A DNA stretch of 64,000 bases from Streptomyces flaveus (GTDB lineage Bacteria > Actinomycetota > Actinomycetes > Streptomycetales > Streptomycetaceae). A model generated the notes under the pieces. It made no database searches, was not told where the DNA came from, and saw only the letters and a program-made list of their open reading frames with translations. Of the stretch, positions 49,871 through 57,416 are shown piece after piece. Position numbers and translations under genes: made by a program. The DNA lies in the NCBI RefSeq assembly GCF_014647675.1, contig NZ_BMPQ01000029.1:47010-111009 (forward strand), read 5' to 3'. How positions within the stretch are numbered: the first letter of the stretch is position 1; each line of letters begins with the position of its first letter.

Positions 49871-50521
49871 GTGTTCACCTTCACCATCGGCAGTGGATCA
49901 GCCCTCGAGGTCGCCGAGTTCGCAGACTTCGACACAGGACAAGCCGTCTACCGCGTCACCGGTATCGGCGCCTTCACCCTCGGCTGGGACCCCGACCGCC
50001 ACCCCGAACCCGACCAGGACCCCATGGAGGAGATCCTCCAGGTCGCGTACGGCACCGGCCCGGCCGGCTTCCAGATGGACGAGGCTCCATCCCTCTTCGG
50101 TGTCACGCTCGCGGGCACCGAGTGCTTCACCCGCGCCGCCCTCGTCGCGGGCGGCCTGCGGCTCCGCCCGTACCGACTCATCATTAGCGCCCTCGTACGT
50201 GCCCCGAAGGGCACCGCCCGCCGGACCTCCGCCATCGTCTCCACCCTGGCCCGCCATTGGCTCGCCCAGCCCTGGGTCCCGGAGCTCCGCCGCGCTCACG
50301 AACACCACTGCGCACCCCACTCCCTGCACCGGTACGGCGGACTCATCGCCCAGCACGAAGACCGCATGCGGCGCCTCCGCGAGGACCACGCCTACTACAT
50401 CCAGCGCGCCGACCGCGCCACGGCGATCCTCCAGGCGGGCCCCGTACCCGCTCCCACGGACGCCCCACCACACCCGTTCGCACCGGCGGACACACCAGCC
50501 GCCGAGACGGCGGGGCGGTGA
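49871..50521 (+). CDS. Hypothetical phage protein
   Basis: A 216-residue protein from a GTG start. Beta N-terminus (F-T-F-T-I-G-S-G-S-A-L-E-V-A-E-F) then a helical C-terminus with H-E-D-R-M-R-R-L-R-E-D-H-A-Y-Y-I-Q-R-A. It ends in a Pro-rich tail just before the clamp-motif methyltransferase-like gene. No family recognised. Confidence 0.6.
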   Translation: MFTFTIGSGSALEVAEFADFDTGQAVYRVTGIGAFTLGWDPDRHPEPDQDPMEEILQVAYGTGPAGFQMDEAPSLFGVTLAGTECFTRAALVAGGLRLRPYRLIISALVRAPKGTARRTSAIVSTLARHWLAQPWVPELRRAHEHHCAPHSLHRYGGLIAQHEDRMRRLREDHAYYIQRADRATAILQAGPVPAPTDAPPHPFAPADTPAAETAGR

Positions 50522-50528
50522 CCCGGCA

Positions 50529-51521
50529 ATGGTCCAGTTCGACCTGTTCGGCGAGGTGGAGCAGAAGCTCGAGGAGCGCGCCAGACATCGCGAGGTGCAG
50601 GCCGCCAAGCCCACCCCGGCCCCGGTCCCCCGGCGTCGCAGGAAGTACGCAGCACCCCGCGACCCCTACCAACACGCCAACAAGATCGCCGAGAACGTGA
50701 TGTCCGCCTGGTTCAGCACCTACGGCGGCAACCGCATGGATGTCCCCCTCGGCACCGTCGCAGCACTCTGCTTCTTCCGCGAACCACTAATCGCCGACTG
50801 GCTGCTCACCCTCGAACCCGCCCACTTCCCGCCACTACTGCGGGAGATCTGGGGCGTCCAGTGGTCCGTACGCCCGGACCTGATCGAGGTCGCACGCCCG
50901 CTCCACGCCTGGGTGGAGGAGAATCCGGACGACTATCAACTACGCGCCGTCCAGGCCGTGGTGCACGCCGCGGTGAACACGGGCCTGCTCGACATCACCG
51001 CCGAGGACGACCCGTACCTGCGCTCCCGCGCGGACATCCTCAGCCCCCTCCTCACGGGCCTGCGCCACAAGAGCGACAAGAAGTGGCGCGGCGAGTACCA
51101 CACCCCGCCCTGCATCACCGATCTGATGGCACACGTCCTCGTCGACGACGACATCTGCGGACCGGGCATGTCCGTACGCGAACCCGCCATCGGCAGCGGC
51201 GGCATGTTCCGCTCCGTCGCCCAACGCATGCGCGAACTCGCCCTCAACCCCCACGACTACGCCTGGTTCGGCAACGACATCGACCACCTCGCCACCGCCT
51301 GCGCCGCCGTCAACGCGATCATCTGGGACCTCGGCCCCAAGACCGTCATCTGGCACGGCGACTCCCTCGCCACCGAGGACGCCGGCCTCGCCGAGGCCCT
51401 CAAGGAACGCACCGCGATCATCCGCCACCGCAACGCGGTCGTGGAACAAGCCCGCTTCGAACACAAGGCACGGCACATGCTCAGCGCCCTCGACCGCCTC
51501 ATCGAGGGAGCCGCAGCGTGA
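50529..51521 (+). CDS. N6-adenine methyltransferase-like protein lacking NPPY, with N-terminal clamp-binding peptide
   Basis: A 330-residue protein. The region G-E-Y-H-T-P-P-C-I-T-D-L-M followed by R-E-P-A-I-G-S-G-G-M-F is the type I (HsdM-like) SAM-binding motif set, and W-F-G-N-D-I-D-H-L-A and I-W-H-G-D-S-L match the next strands. The catalytic N-P-P-[YF] that should follow D-S-L is missing: the chain turns into a coiled C-terminus. So it is either catalytically dead or a SAM-binding relative with another role. Residues 3-7 (Q-F-D-L-F) form a sliding-clamp-binding motif shared with the protein at 52.7 kb. Confidence 0.75.
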   Translation: MVQFDLFGEVEQKLEERARHREVQAAKPTPAPVPRRRRKYAAPRDPYQHANKIAENVMSAWFSTYGGNRMDVPLGTVAALCFFREPLIADWLLTLEPAHFPPLLREIWGVQWSVRPDLIEVARPLHAWVEENPDDYQLRAVQAVVHAAVNTGLLDITAEDDPYLRSRADILSPLLTGLRHKSDKKWRGEYHTPPCITDLMAHVLVDDDICGPGMSVREPAIGSGGMFRSVAQRMRELALNPHDYAWFGNDIDHLATACAAVNAIIWDLGPKTVIWHGDSLATEDAGLAEALKERTAIIRHRNAVVEQARFEHKARHMLSALDRLIEGAAA

Positions 51522-51600
51522 ACGCCGTCTCCTACGGCGGGGGAACGCGAGTCCGGCTGGCGCTCGGCCTGACCCCACCTAACCGAAAGGCCCCAAGGAA

Positions 51601-51996
51601 ATGACCGACCAACCACACGCCATCCGCATCGACATCACCGGAGCATTGCGAGAGATCTCCCTCGGCGACACTCCACGCGACCAGGCCCGCACCGTCAGCC
51701 GAGCGCTCCTCGACGCCCCCGCCGTCATCCGCAGACTCGACCATCCGGACGGCGCCATCGTGCTCATCGGCGGCAAGAACCGCGACCGACACCAGCCGAA
51801 CCTCTACGCCAGCCTGCTCTCCCACTCCCTGGGAGGACCCGTCGAAGACCTCCACGGCCCGGTGGTTTTCGCGAGCGTGACCTCCACCGACCATCTCGTC
51901 TCCTTGCCTGATAGCGCTCTGGCCGAAGCCCAGGAGATCTGCGCCAAGGCCAGCCCGGCTCCCTGCCGCGACACGAACGAAAAGGGCGCCTCATGA
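51601..51996 (+). CDS. Small hypothetical phage protein
   Basis: A 131-residue protein behind AAGGA. Contains V-I-R-R-L-D-H-P-D-G-A-I-V-L-I-G-G-K-N-R-D and L-L-S-H-S-L-G-G-P. Its stop overlaps the next start (ATGA). No family recognised. Confidence 0.6.
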   Translation: MTDQPHAIRIDITGALREISLGDTPRDQARTVSRALLDAPAVIRRLDHPDGAIVLIGGKNRDRHQPNLYASLLSHSLGGPVEDLHGPVVFASVTSTDHLVSLPDSALAEAQEICAKASPAPCRDTNEKGAS

Positions 51997-52628
51997 GCCC
52001 AGCAAAGCCGACCGCGCCGAACGAATCCGGCGCCCCGAAGAAACAGCGCGTCATCCCCGCGGACTTCGCCGAGTTCGTCACCGCCACCGCAACGGGACTC
52101 GGCGACGGCTGGACCGTCGACACCGACAGCGAACCCCACCCGGACCGGACCGCGTTCCTCACCCACCCCGACGGCCGCCGCATCGGCATCAAACGCCTCT
52201 GGCGAGGCGAGGCAGTCCAGACCTGGGCCCTCGCCGTACCGCCCCGCGAGTTCAAGGACGAGGGCGACGCCGCGTCGTACACCGACAGCCTCAAGCACCT
52301 GACCGACGGCATCCGCTACAACGTCGGCGTCTGCTTCACCAACAACTCACCCGCCGCAACCACCGCACGAAATATCCGCACCCGGCTCCTGCCGGCGTTC
52401 GACGGCAAGCTCCCGCCGCTGCGCGCCTTCCCCAAGAAACCCTCGCGTCCCACCTCGACCAAGAAAGCCACCGCGCCCACCACTTCGGCGAAAGACACCG
52501 ACGCCTCGAAGCCACCCGCAAAGGGCCAGAAGAGGAAGACGACGCCAGTGAAGAAGACCGAGCCGACGAAGAAGAACGCAACCACCGCCCGGCCACGGCG
52601 CGCCAACCCGATGGACACCGCACCGTAG
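51993..52628 (+). CDS. Hypothetical phage protein with Lys/Thr-rich tail
   Basis: A 211-residue protein. The folded first 140 residues contain G-D-G-W-T-V-D-T-D-S and G-I-K-R-L-W-R-G-E-A-V-Q-T-W-A-L-A. The last 70 are a basic Lys/Thr/Pro/Ala-rich tail (K-K-A-T-A-P-T-T-S-A-K) like the tail of the RecT protein, suggesting nucleic-acid contact. Function unknown. Confidence 0.6.
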   Translation: MSPAKPTAPNESGAPKKQRVIPADFAEFVTATATGLGDGWTVDTDSEPHPDRTAFLTHPDGRRIGIKRLWRGEAVQTWALAVPPREFKDEGDAASYTDSLKHLTDGIRYNVGVCFTNNSPAATTARNIRTRLLPAFDGKLPPLRAFPKKPSRPTSTKKATAPTTSAKDTDASKPPAKGQKRKTTPVKKTEPTKKNATTARPRRANPMDTAP

Positions 52629-52745
52629 CTGAAAGCCGCAGCCCACCGGATCTGTCACAAGTAACTGATCAACACCCCGGGTGCGGGACGACGCATCACA
52701 AGCCCACCCCGCACCCGCCACATGCTAAGTACACAGAGAATTGCC

Positions 52746-53228
52746 ATGACACAACTGGATCTCTTCGGCGAGAAGCAAGCCGCCCTCAACCGCAACTCCG
52801 CCCGCGAAGCAGAACGCACCGCCCAAGCCGCCCGCGACGCCGCCTACCGCGAATCCCTGAAGATCGACTGCTCCACCGGCGAGCCCATCCCACCCGACGA
52901 GCACGGCTGCCCCCAGTACCGCTGCGGACGCTGCGGCGCACTCGACTTCGCCGGCACCTTCCACTTCACCCACGACCGCGGCTGGGGCGGCTGCTACACC
53001 GACACCGAACCCACCCTCGGCACCGGCAAGACGATCCACCAGGTCGGCCTCTCCGCCTACCGCCACGACAACCAGCACTACCCACCCTGCGCCCGCTCGG
53101 GCTGCGGCCACGCACGCGGAGTCCACCAAAGCGTCCCGCCCGCCGCCCCCGAGGACTCACGGTGTTACGAGTATTGCGGCTGTCGCGGATACGTCTCGCT
53201 CACCTCCTCAAGCCCGATCGCCTCATGA
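52746..53228 (+). CDS. Cys-rich phage protein with perfect clamp-binding peptide
   Basis: A 160-residue protein beginning M-T-Q-L-D-L-F-G-E; residues 3-7 (Q-L-D-L-F) are a perfect bacterial beta-clamp-binding consensus. Two zinc-type clusters follow: C-G-R-C-G near the middle and C-A-R-S-G-C-G-H...C-Y-E-Y-C-G-C near the end. I recognise no named family. The motif implies recruitment to the replication fork, as a replication, repair or clamp-hijacking factor. Confidence 0.7.
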   Translation: MTQLDLFGEKQAALNRNSAREAERTAQAARDAAYRESLKIDCSTGEPIPPDEHGCPQYRCGRCGALDFAGTFHFTHDRGWGGCYTDTEPTLGTGKTIHQVGLSAYRHDNQHYPPCARSGCGHARGVHQSVPPAAPEDSRCYEYCGCRGYVSLTSSSPIAS

Positions 53229-53276
53229 CCCGCCACGATCAGCGCGTGCTAATGTCCAGCGCCCTTCTCGGTCGGA

Positions 53277-53870
53277 ATGAGAGCGAACCCATCTATGCCG
53301 TCACTGAGCACGCGAAGCGCCCTGATATTCGGCCTCGGCCTCTCGCTCCCGATCTCCGCCGCCATCTTGATCGTCGGTCTCGCTGACTCCTCCGATTCCA
53401 CGTCGACCAGCGTGGCGGCTCCGACATCCCAGACCCAGAGCGCACTCACCGTGACGGTCACCACAACTGCCACCGTCACCGCTACCCCAACCGCCACTCC
53501 GAAAGCCGCCGAAGCGGCAGCTAGCCCCACATTCACCACTGCAGCACCTCCCAAAGCGCGCGTTCCTCAGGGCACTGTGGAGATCTCCGACTGGCAAAAC
53601 GACATCGAGTACAGCGCGTCCTGCGCCAAGCTCGACGTGACCATCGCCAACCGTTCGGACACGGCGGTGGACACGATCACTCTCCACAGCAAGGGCGAGG
53701 ACTCGCAGGAAGCGGAGGTAGCCCTTCCTGCGACGAACTTCTCCGCGGGCATCGCCCCCTTCGGCGAGCGCAGCTTCTCCCTGAAGATCTGCGACAAGCG
53801 GATGACGCAGAACGAGTACGGCCCCTCCGCCATCCCGACGAAGATCACCTGGAAATGGATGGAGTCGTAG
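53277..53870 (+). CDS. Membrane-anchored or secreted hypothetical protein
   Basis: A 197-residue protein with one N-terminal hydrophobic segment, a Thr/Val/Ala-rich linker with T-V-T-V-T-T-T-A-T-V, and a C-terminal beta domain. That domain has two Cys (Y-S-A-S-C-A-K-L-D-V-T-I-A-N-R and F-S-L-K-I-C-D-K). It resembles the host protein at 13.4-13.9 kb in layout but not closely in its last domain. ATG 53295 is an alternative start. Likely displayed on the lysogen surface. Confidence 0.65.
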   Translation: MRANPSMPSLSTRSALIFGLGLSLPISAAILIVGLADSSDSTSTSVAAPTSQTQSALTVTVTTTATVTATPTATPKAAEAAASPTFTTAAPPKARVPQGTVEISDWQNDIEYSASCAKLDVTIANRSDTAVDTITLHSKGEDSQEAEVALPATNFSAGIAPFGERSFSLKICDKRMTQNEYGPSAIPTKITWKWMES

Positions 53871-54187
53871 AGCCAGGAGACAACTGAACGACAGCGTCAC
53901 GTCATAGGCTCCACCTCACGCGGCTCCCCTACGGGGCAGGGGCTCCTGCGCTCCCTCTGGGACGGCTCCGGCTACGCCGAGCACGCGAAAGATTGGCCGG
54001 ATCTATGCGACAGCAAGACGTTCGCAAACCTGGATGTACCAGACAGGCGCCACTCGCCCCATCGACGGCAGTCACGGCGACCGTCGCCAACGCGGTGACC
54101 GCGAACAGGCGCAGGGCACTCTGGCCCCGGTCGTGGGCGGCACAGACTCACGTCCCGGACCACCCATCGGCTTGCCATCGACCGCGA
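53871..54187. other. Region without a supported gene
   Basis: 317 bases with no convincing coding sequence between the membrane protein and the convergent DUF6461 gene. Some short GC-rich inverted stretches occur near 53915-53990, but none is a clear terminator. Confidence 0.4.
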
Positions 54188-54793
54188 TCACACCGGCCAG
54201 TCAGACAGAGGACGAAGCTGCCCGCTGAGCCGAGGCTCACCGATCAGCTGCTTCCCGCTGAGCCGGATCCCGAAGGCGTTCTCCACGAGCGTCAGCACGC
54301 CGTACAACTCTGCCGATTCGCCAGGCACTAGACCCGCGGCCCGCATCTGCTCCCCCAGCCGCTCGGGATCGCTGCCCTCGAGAGCGATCGGCATCAGGGT
54401 GTTGACGTACGAGACCAAGTCCCCGTCGACGGTGTACGCGAACACGTCCATCGGCTTCTCGTTGTGGTGCAGCGCCACCGCTTCAGTCCCGACGGACACG
54501 CTGCGCTGAACCCGCTCGTCCAGTCCGTGCATCCCTCCCTCCTCCCAGGCCCATGTCCACGCACCCGTCGTTGCCGCGCTGACCACCGGCTCGTCATCGT
54601 CGAATATGTCCTCCCCGAAGTCGTCCGACATGTCGTGGAGATCGCGCATCGCCACCGTCTCGGGAATGACCCCCATACGCGTCAGCAGTTCGGCCGGCGT
54701 CAGCTCCCGCGCGAAGGTCAACGTGTAGATGGGGAAGTCGTGATACCGGAGGAGATCCAGACCACGGCCCCGCTCAGTCGATTCACTCGTCAT
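54188..54793 (-). CDS. DUF6461-family protein
   Basis: A 201-residue acidic protein on the minus strand. The sequence W-T-W-A-W-E-E-G-G-M-H-G, S-V-G-T-E-A-V-A-L-H-H-N and F-A-Y-T-V-D-G-D-L-V-S-Y-V matches the DUF6461 family, which is widespread in actinomycetes and often near toxin or defence loci. Its C-terminal half (L-T-L-V-E-N-A-F-G-I-R-L-S-G) fits. Function unknown; orphan immunity is possible. ATG 54793 was chosen over upstream candidates. Confidence 0.75.
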   Translation of the reverse strand: MTSESTERGRGLDLLRYHDFPIYTLTFARELTPAELLTRMGVIPETVAMRDLHDMSDDFGEDIFDDDEPVVSAATTGAWTWAWEEGGMHGLDERVQRSVSVGTEAVALHHNEKPMDVFAYTVDGDLVSYVNTLMPIALEGSDPERLGEQMRAAGLVPGESAELYGVLTLVENAFGIRLSGKQLIGEPRLSGQLRPLSDWPV

Positions 54794-55010
54794 GCCGCGG
54801 ATCGTGCCACGCGCCACTGACATCAGCGCAGTGGCACACCTGGCCACCAAGTCAGGTGCGTCCACCGGGGGTTGTGGGTCGGCGACCTCCGCGCAGTCGA
54901 GAAAGCGAACCCGTCCGCGAAGGTCGAGCGGTGCTCACCAGAACGGGATCCGCCCCTCTGCCAGTGCCTCAAATCGCCGCAGGACACCGACAGTCTCCGT
55001 ATCGCTCCAC

Positions 55011-55070
55011 CGGGGACGCGACGGGGACAGAACGGGGACGTGCCCCATCTGACGGGGACACAACGGGGAC
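55011..55070 (+). repeat. Five CGGGGAC direct repeats with 11-bp phasing
   Basis: CGGGGAC occurs at 55011, 55022, 55033, 55053 and 55064: spacings 11, 11, 20 and 11 bases. Even, near one-helical-turn phasing points to cooperative protein binding. The position, 165 bases left of a tRNA 3' fragment and 290 bases left of the integrase start, fits integrase arm-type sites. Confidence 0.7.
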
Positions 55071-55233
55071 GTAGTGCGTGGGACACCTCGGCAGTGCCCA
55101 GGAGTGTTCGGGACTCGATGGGACAGGATCCGCGCAGGTCAGAGCCCATATTGACGCCCCCTCACCCACGCGCCCGGCTTACTGCCTGGTCAGCCAACTC
55201 CCCTCCCAACAGCCTCAAAGGCGATCTTGGCTT

Positions 55234-55277
55234 TCTCCTAAAGCGGGTGTCGCAGGTTCGAATCCTGCCGGGGGCAC
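55234..55277 (+). other. tRNA-Arg(CCU) 3' fragment (att core candidate)
   Basis: From the anticodon loop C-T-C-C-T-A-A (55235-55241) on, this is a normal tRNA-Arg(CCU) 3' half: stem half AGCGG, T arm GCAGG-TTCGAAT-CCTGC (55252-55268) and acceptor strand CGGGGGC with A. To the left, the 5' anticodon stem does not pair and no D arm or 5' acceptor strand exists. It is therefore a partial copy, as left by site-specific integration into a tRNA gene, not a functional tRNA. Confidence 0.75.
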
Positions 55278-55363
55278 AGTGTCTGACCAGCGCGTTTACC
55301 TCTGAGGGGTAGGCGCGCTGTTCGTCGTAGCCATGGCATTAACCATGAATAGGTTCCAGAACC

Positions 55364-57067
55364 ATGGCGACCAAGACACCCAAGCGACGTCAGCGCGGCA
55401 GCATCCGACCCAACGGGGCCGGCTTTCAGGTCCGGGTCTACGCCGGGCGTGACCCGCTCACGAAGAAGGACATCTACCTCCACGAGCAGGCCGAGACAGA
55501 GCCCGAGGCTGAGAAGGCGCGCACGAGGCTCCTCCACCAGGTCGACGAGAAGCGCCACCCCAAGACGCAGGTGACCATGTCATTCCTCCTCGACCGCTGG
55601 CTCGGCGTCGCCGAGCTCGACGAGACGTCGTACGAGCGGGCCGAGGGCATCATCCGCAACTACCTCAAGCCGACCTTCGGCGACCTTAAGACCGGCAAGC
55701 TGACCGCCGAGATGCTCGAGCTGTTCTACTCCCGGCTGCGGAAGTGCCGCGAGCAGTGCGAGGGCCGACGCAACGGCAAGACCGACCCGAAGACCAAGCA
55801 GAAGCACGTCTGCCAGATCCTCGAACCGAACTCCATCCGGAAGATTCACTTCATCCTGCGGCCCGCTCTCGACCGCGGCCTGCGCTGGGGCTACGTGACG
55901 TCGAACGTCGCAGCCCTCGCCGAGCCTCCCTCCCAGCCCAAGCCGAACCCCGACCCACCGACTCCCGAAGAGGCGGTCCTCGTTCTCAACGCGGCCTGGC
56001 AGCGGAACCTGGACTGGGGGACGTTCCTGTTCATGACGATGGTGACCGGCTCGCGCCGGGGCGAGATGTGCGCGTTGCGCTGGTCGGACATCAATCTCGA
56101 CCGGCTCGAGCTCTTCGTGAAGCACTCCAACAACGGCCGCCGAATCAAGGACACCAAGACCCATCAGCGCCGCAAACAGGCCATCGACGTGATCACACGT
56201 TCAGTTCTAGTCGCCCACCGAGCCCGTGCTGAAGAACGCTGCAAGGCGCTCGGCGGTGAACTCGCGCGCGGTGCCTTCGTGTTCTCCGGCGAAGCCGACA
56301 GCTCCGCCCCGCTCGTGCCGTCGAGCGTCAGCCAGCGATACCGCCGCCTCGCGGAGAAGCTGAAGATCCACACTCACCGCCTGAAGGACCTGCGTGCGTA
56401 CAACGTGACCGAGCTCTTGGGCGCCGGTGCCGACGTACGAACCGTCGCCGGCCGCGTCGGCCACGGCGGCGGAGGCGCGACCACGCTGAAGTACTACGCG
56501 GCCTTCCTAGCCACCTCCGACCGCCAGGCCGTCACCGCTTTCGCCAAGCAACTCCCGGTACCAGAAGGACTGCTCGCCGAGCAGCCGGTCACAACCGTCA
56601 TCAACGGGCTGCGCCTGGTCTGCGGGTGCGGAAACGAGTCGCTGTGGGCGATGCTCGTCGTCACCGACGACGGGGCCGAAGCCCTGTGCGGCCAGTGCGA
56701 GGCAGCCGTCCAGGCCCGCCCGGACACGGAGGTAGGTCCCATCGGCAGGACCACCAAGGTGGAGGCAGCCCCACCTCGCGAACTCGCTCCCTGGGAGGCG
56801 ATCGCCCAAGAGCTCGCAGGTGCCATCAAGGACGGCACGATGCTCCCCGGCGAGGACGTCCCCACCGTCGGCGACATCGCCCAGGCCCACGGCGTCTCGG
56901 TCGGCACCGCGCACCGGGCCTTCACCCAGCTGAAGAAGGACGGATTGATCGAGGTCAGCCGAGGTCGTCGTGCCGTCGTCCGTGAGGTCCACGAGGAGGC
57001 CTCCAACGCCGAACGGCGTCAGGGCATGTCGTCGACCAGAGCAAGTCCCGACGGCCGTCCGCTATGA
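55364..57067 (+). CDS. Tyrosine recombinase (integrase) fused to zinc ribbon and GntR-type HTH
   Basis: A 567-residue integrase. An arm-binding N-terminus and a SAM-like core-binding domain lead to the catalytic domain: R231 (T-G-S-R-R-G-E), K341/R344 in K-D-L-R-A-Y (Lys in place of the usual His of H-x-x-R), H367 (G-R-V-G-H) and nucleophile Tyr 377 or 378 (L-K-Y-Y-A). The C-terminus is unusual: a zinc-ribbon-like part (C420-G-C422, C442-G-Q-C445) and a GntR-type winged helix (about 475-545; V-P-T-V-G-D-I-A-Q-A-H-G-V-S). The core-binding domain also has an insertion with C129, C132 and C150. It may autoregulate or link excision to a signal. The gene is intact. Confidence 0.92.
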   Translation: MATKTPKRRQRGSIRPNGAGFQVRVYAGRDPLTKKDIYLHEQAETEPEAEKARTRLLHQVDEKRHPKTQVTMSFLLDRWLGVAELDETSYERAEGIIRNYLKPTFGDLKTGKLTAEMLELFYSRLRKCREQCEGRRNGKTDPKTKQKHVCQILEPNSIRKIHFILRPALDRGLRWGYVTSNVAALAEPPSQPKPNPDPPTPEEAVLVLNAAWQRNLDWGTFLFMTMVTGSRRGEMCALRWSDINLDRLELFVKHSNNGRRIKDTKTHQRRKQAIDVITRSVLVAHRARAEERCKALGGELARGAFVFSGEADSSAPLVPSSVSQRYRRLAEKLKIHTHRLKDLRAYNVTELLGAGADVRTVAGRVGHGGGGATTLKYYAAFLATSDRQAVTAFAKQLPVPEGLLAEQPVTTVINGLRLVCGCGNESLWAMLVVTDDGAEALCGQCEAAVQARPDTEVGPIGRTTKVEAAPPRELAPWEAIAQELAGAIKDGTMLPGEDVPTVGDIAQAHGVSVGTAHRAFTQLKKDGLIEVSRGRRAVVREVHEEASNAERRQGMSSTRASPDGRPL

Positions 57068-57416
57068 CAGTTCCCGGGGCCCTCAGCTTGGGAAGCTGCG
57101 ATCATTCGAGGCCTGTCCGGGCAATGAACTGGGGGAACGCCCTGGCTGCCGCCTCCTCAGGCCGGACCGCTTTCACCGCCATTCCCCGCTGTTCCCCGCC
57201 TGATCTGGTGCGCTTGTGGTGCGGCCGCCCGGTGCGCGCGTTCCGCTGTGCCGACGCGCACCTGGGGCTGCTGGGCGAGCAGGCCGCTGTCCGTAGGTGA
57301 TCAGAGCCCCGGCTTTCCAGAGTGAGTGCTCCCCGGCTGGCAGCTGGGAGGGCGACGAGAAGGGTGCCCTCGCCGGCGTCATGGCTGATCAGGTCGAGCG
57401 ACCGCTCCCGACTGGA
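57068..57416. repeat. Integrase-distal att-like region: tRNA-Gly core and repeated arm
   Basis: No gene here. CTCAGCTTGGGAAGCTG (57082-57098) equals the anticodon-arm part of tRNA-Gly(CCC) read on the minus strand. The 150 bases from 57082 to about 57231 recur with some changes at 59392-59540. Neither side continues as tRNA, so this looks like a P-core-P' (attP-type or tandem-junction) arrangement directly after the integrase gene. TTCCCCG repeats at 57182 and 57192 may be arm sites. Confidence 0.65.

Larger units (their letters stand above)
15549..57098 (+). mobile_element. Integrated prophage or prophage-derived element lacking head genes
   Basis: From the head-tail connector genes at 15.5 kb to the integrase and att-like core at 57.08 kb, the region holds a phage late operon, lysis genes, recombination genes and accessory genes, mostly on the plus strand. 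The left border is abrupt: the DHFR-like host gene ends 155 bases before the first connector gene, and no terminase, portal, protease or capsid gene precedes it. The right border is uncertain: a tRNA-Arg(CCU) 3' fragment at 55234-55277 and a tRNA-Gly-like core at 57082 are both candidates. No matching left att site was seen in the window. Confidence 0.75.

Noticed and set aside
55203..55277. Intact tRNA-Arg(CCU) gene
   Set aside because: Only the 3' half is tRNA-like. The anticodon stem does not pair on its 5' side and there is no D arm or GCCCCCG acceptor strand in the right place.
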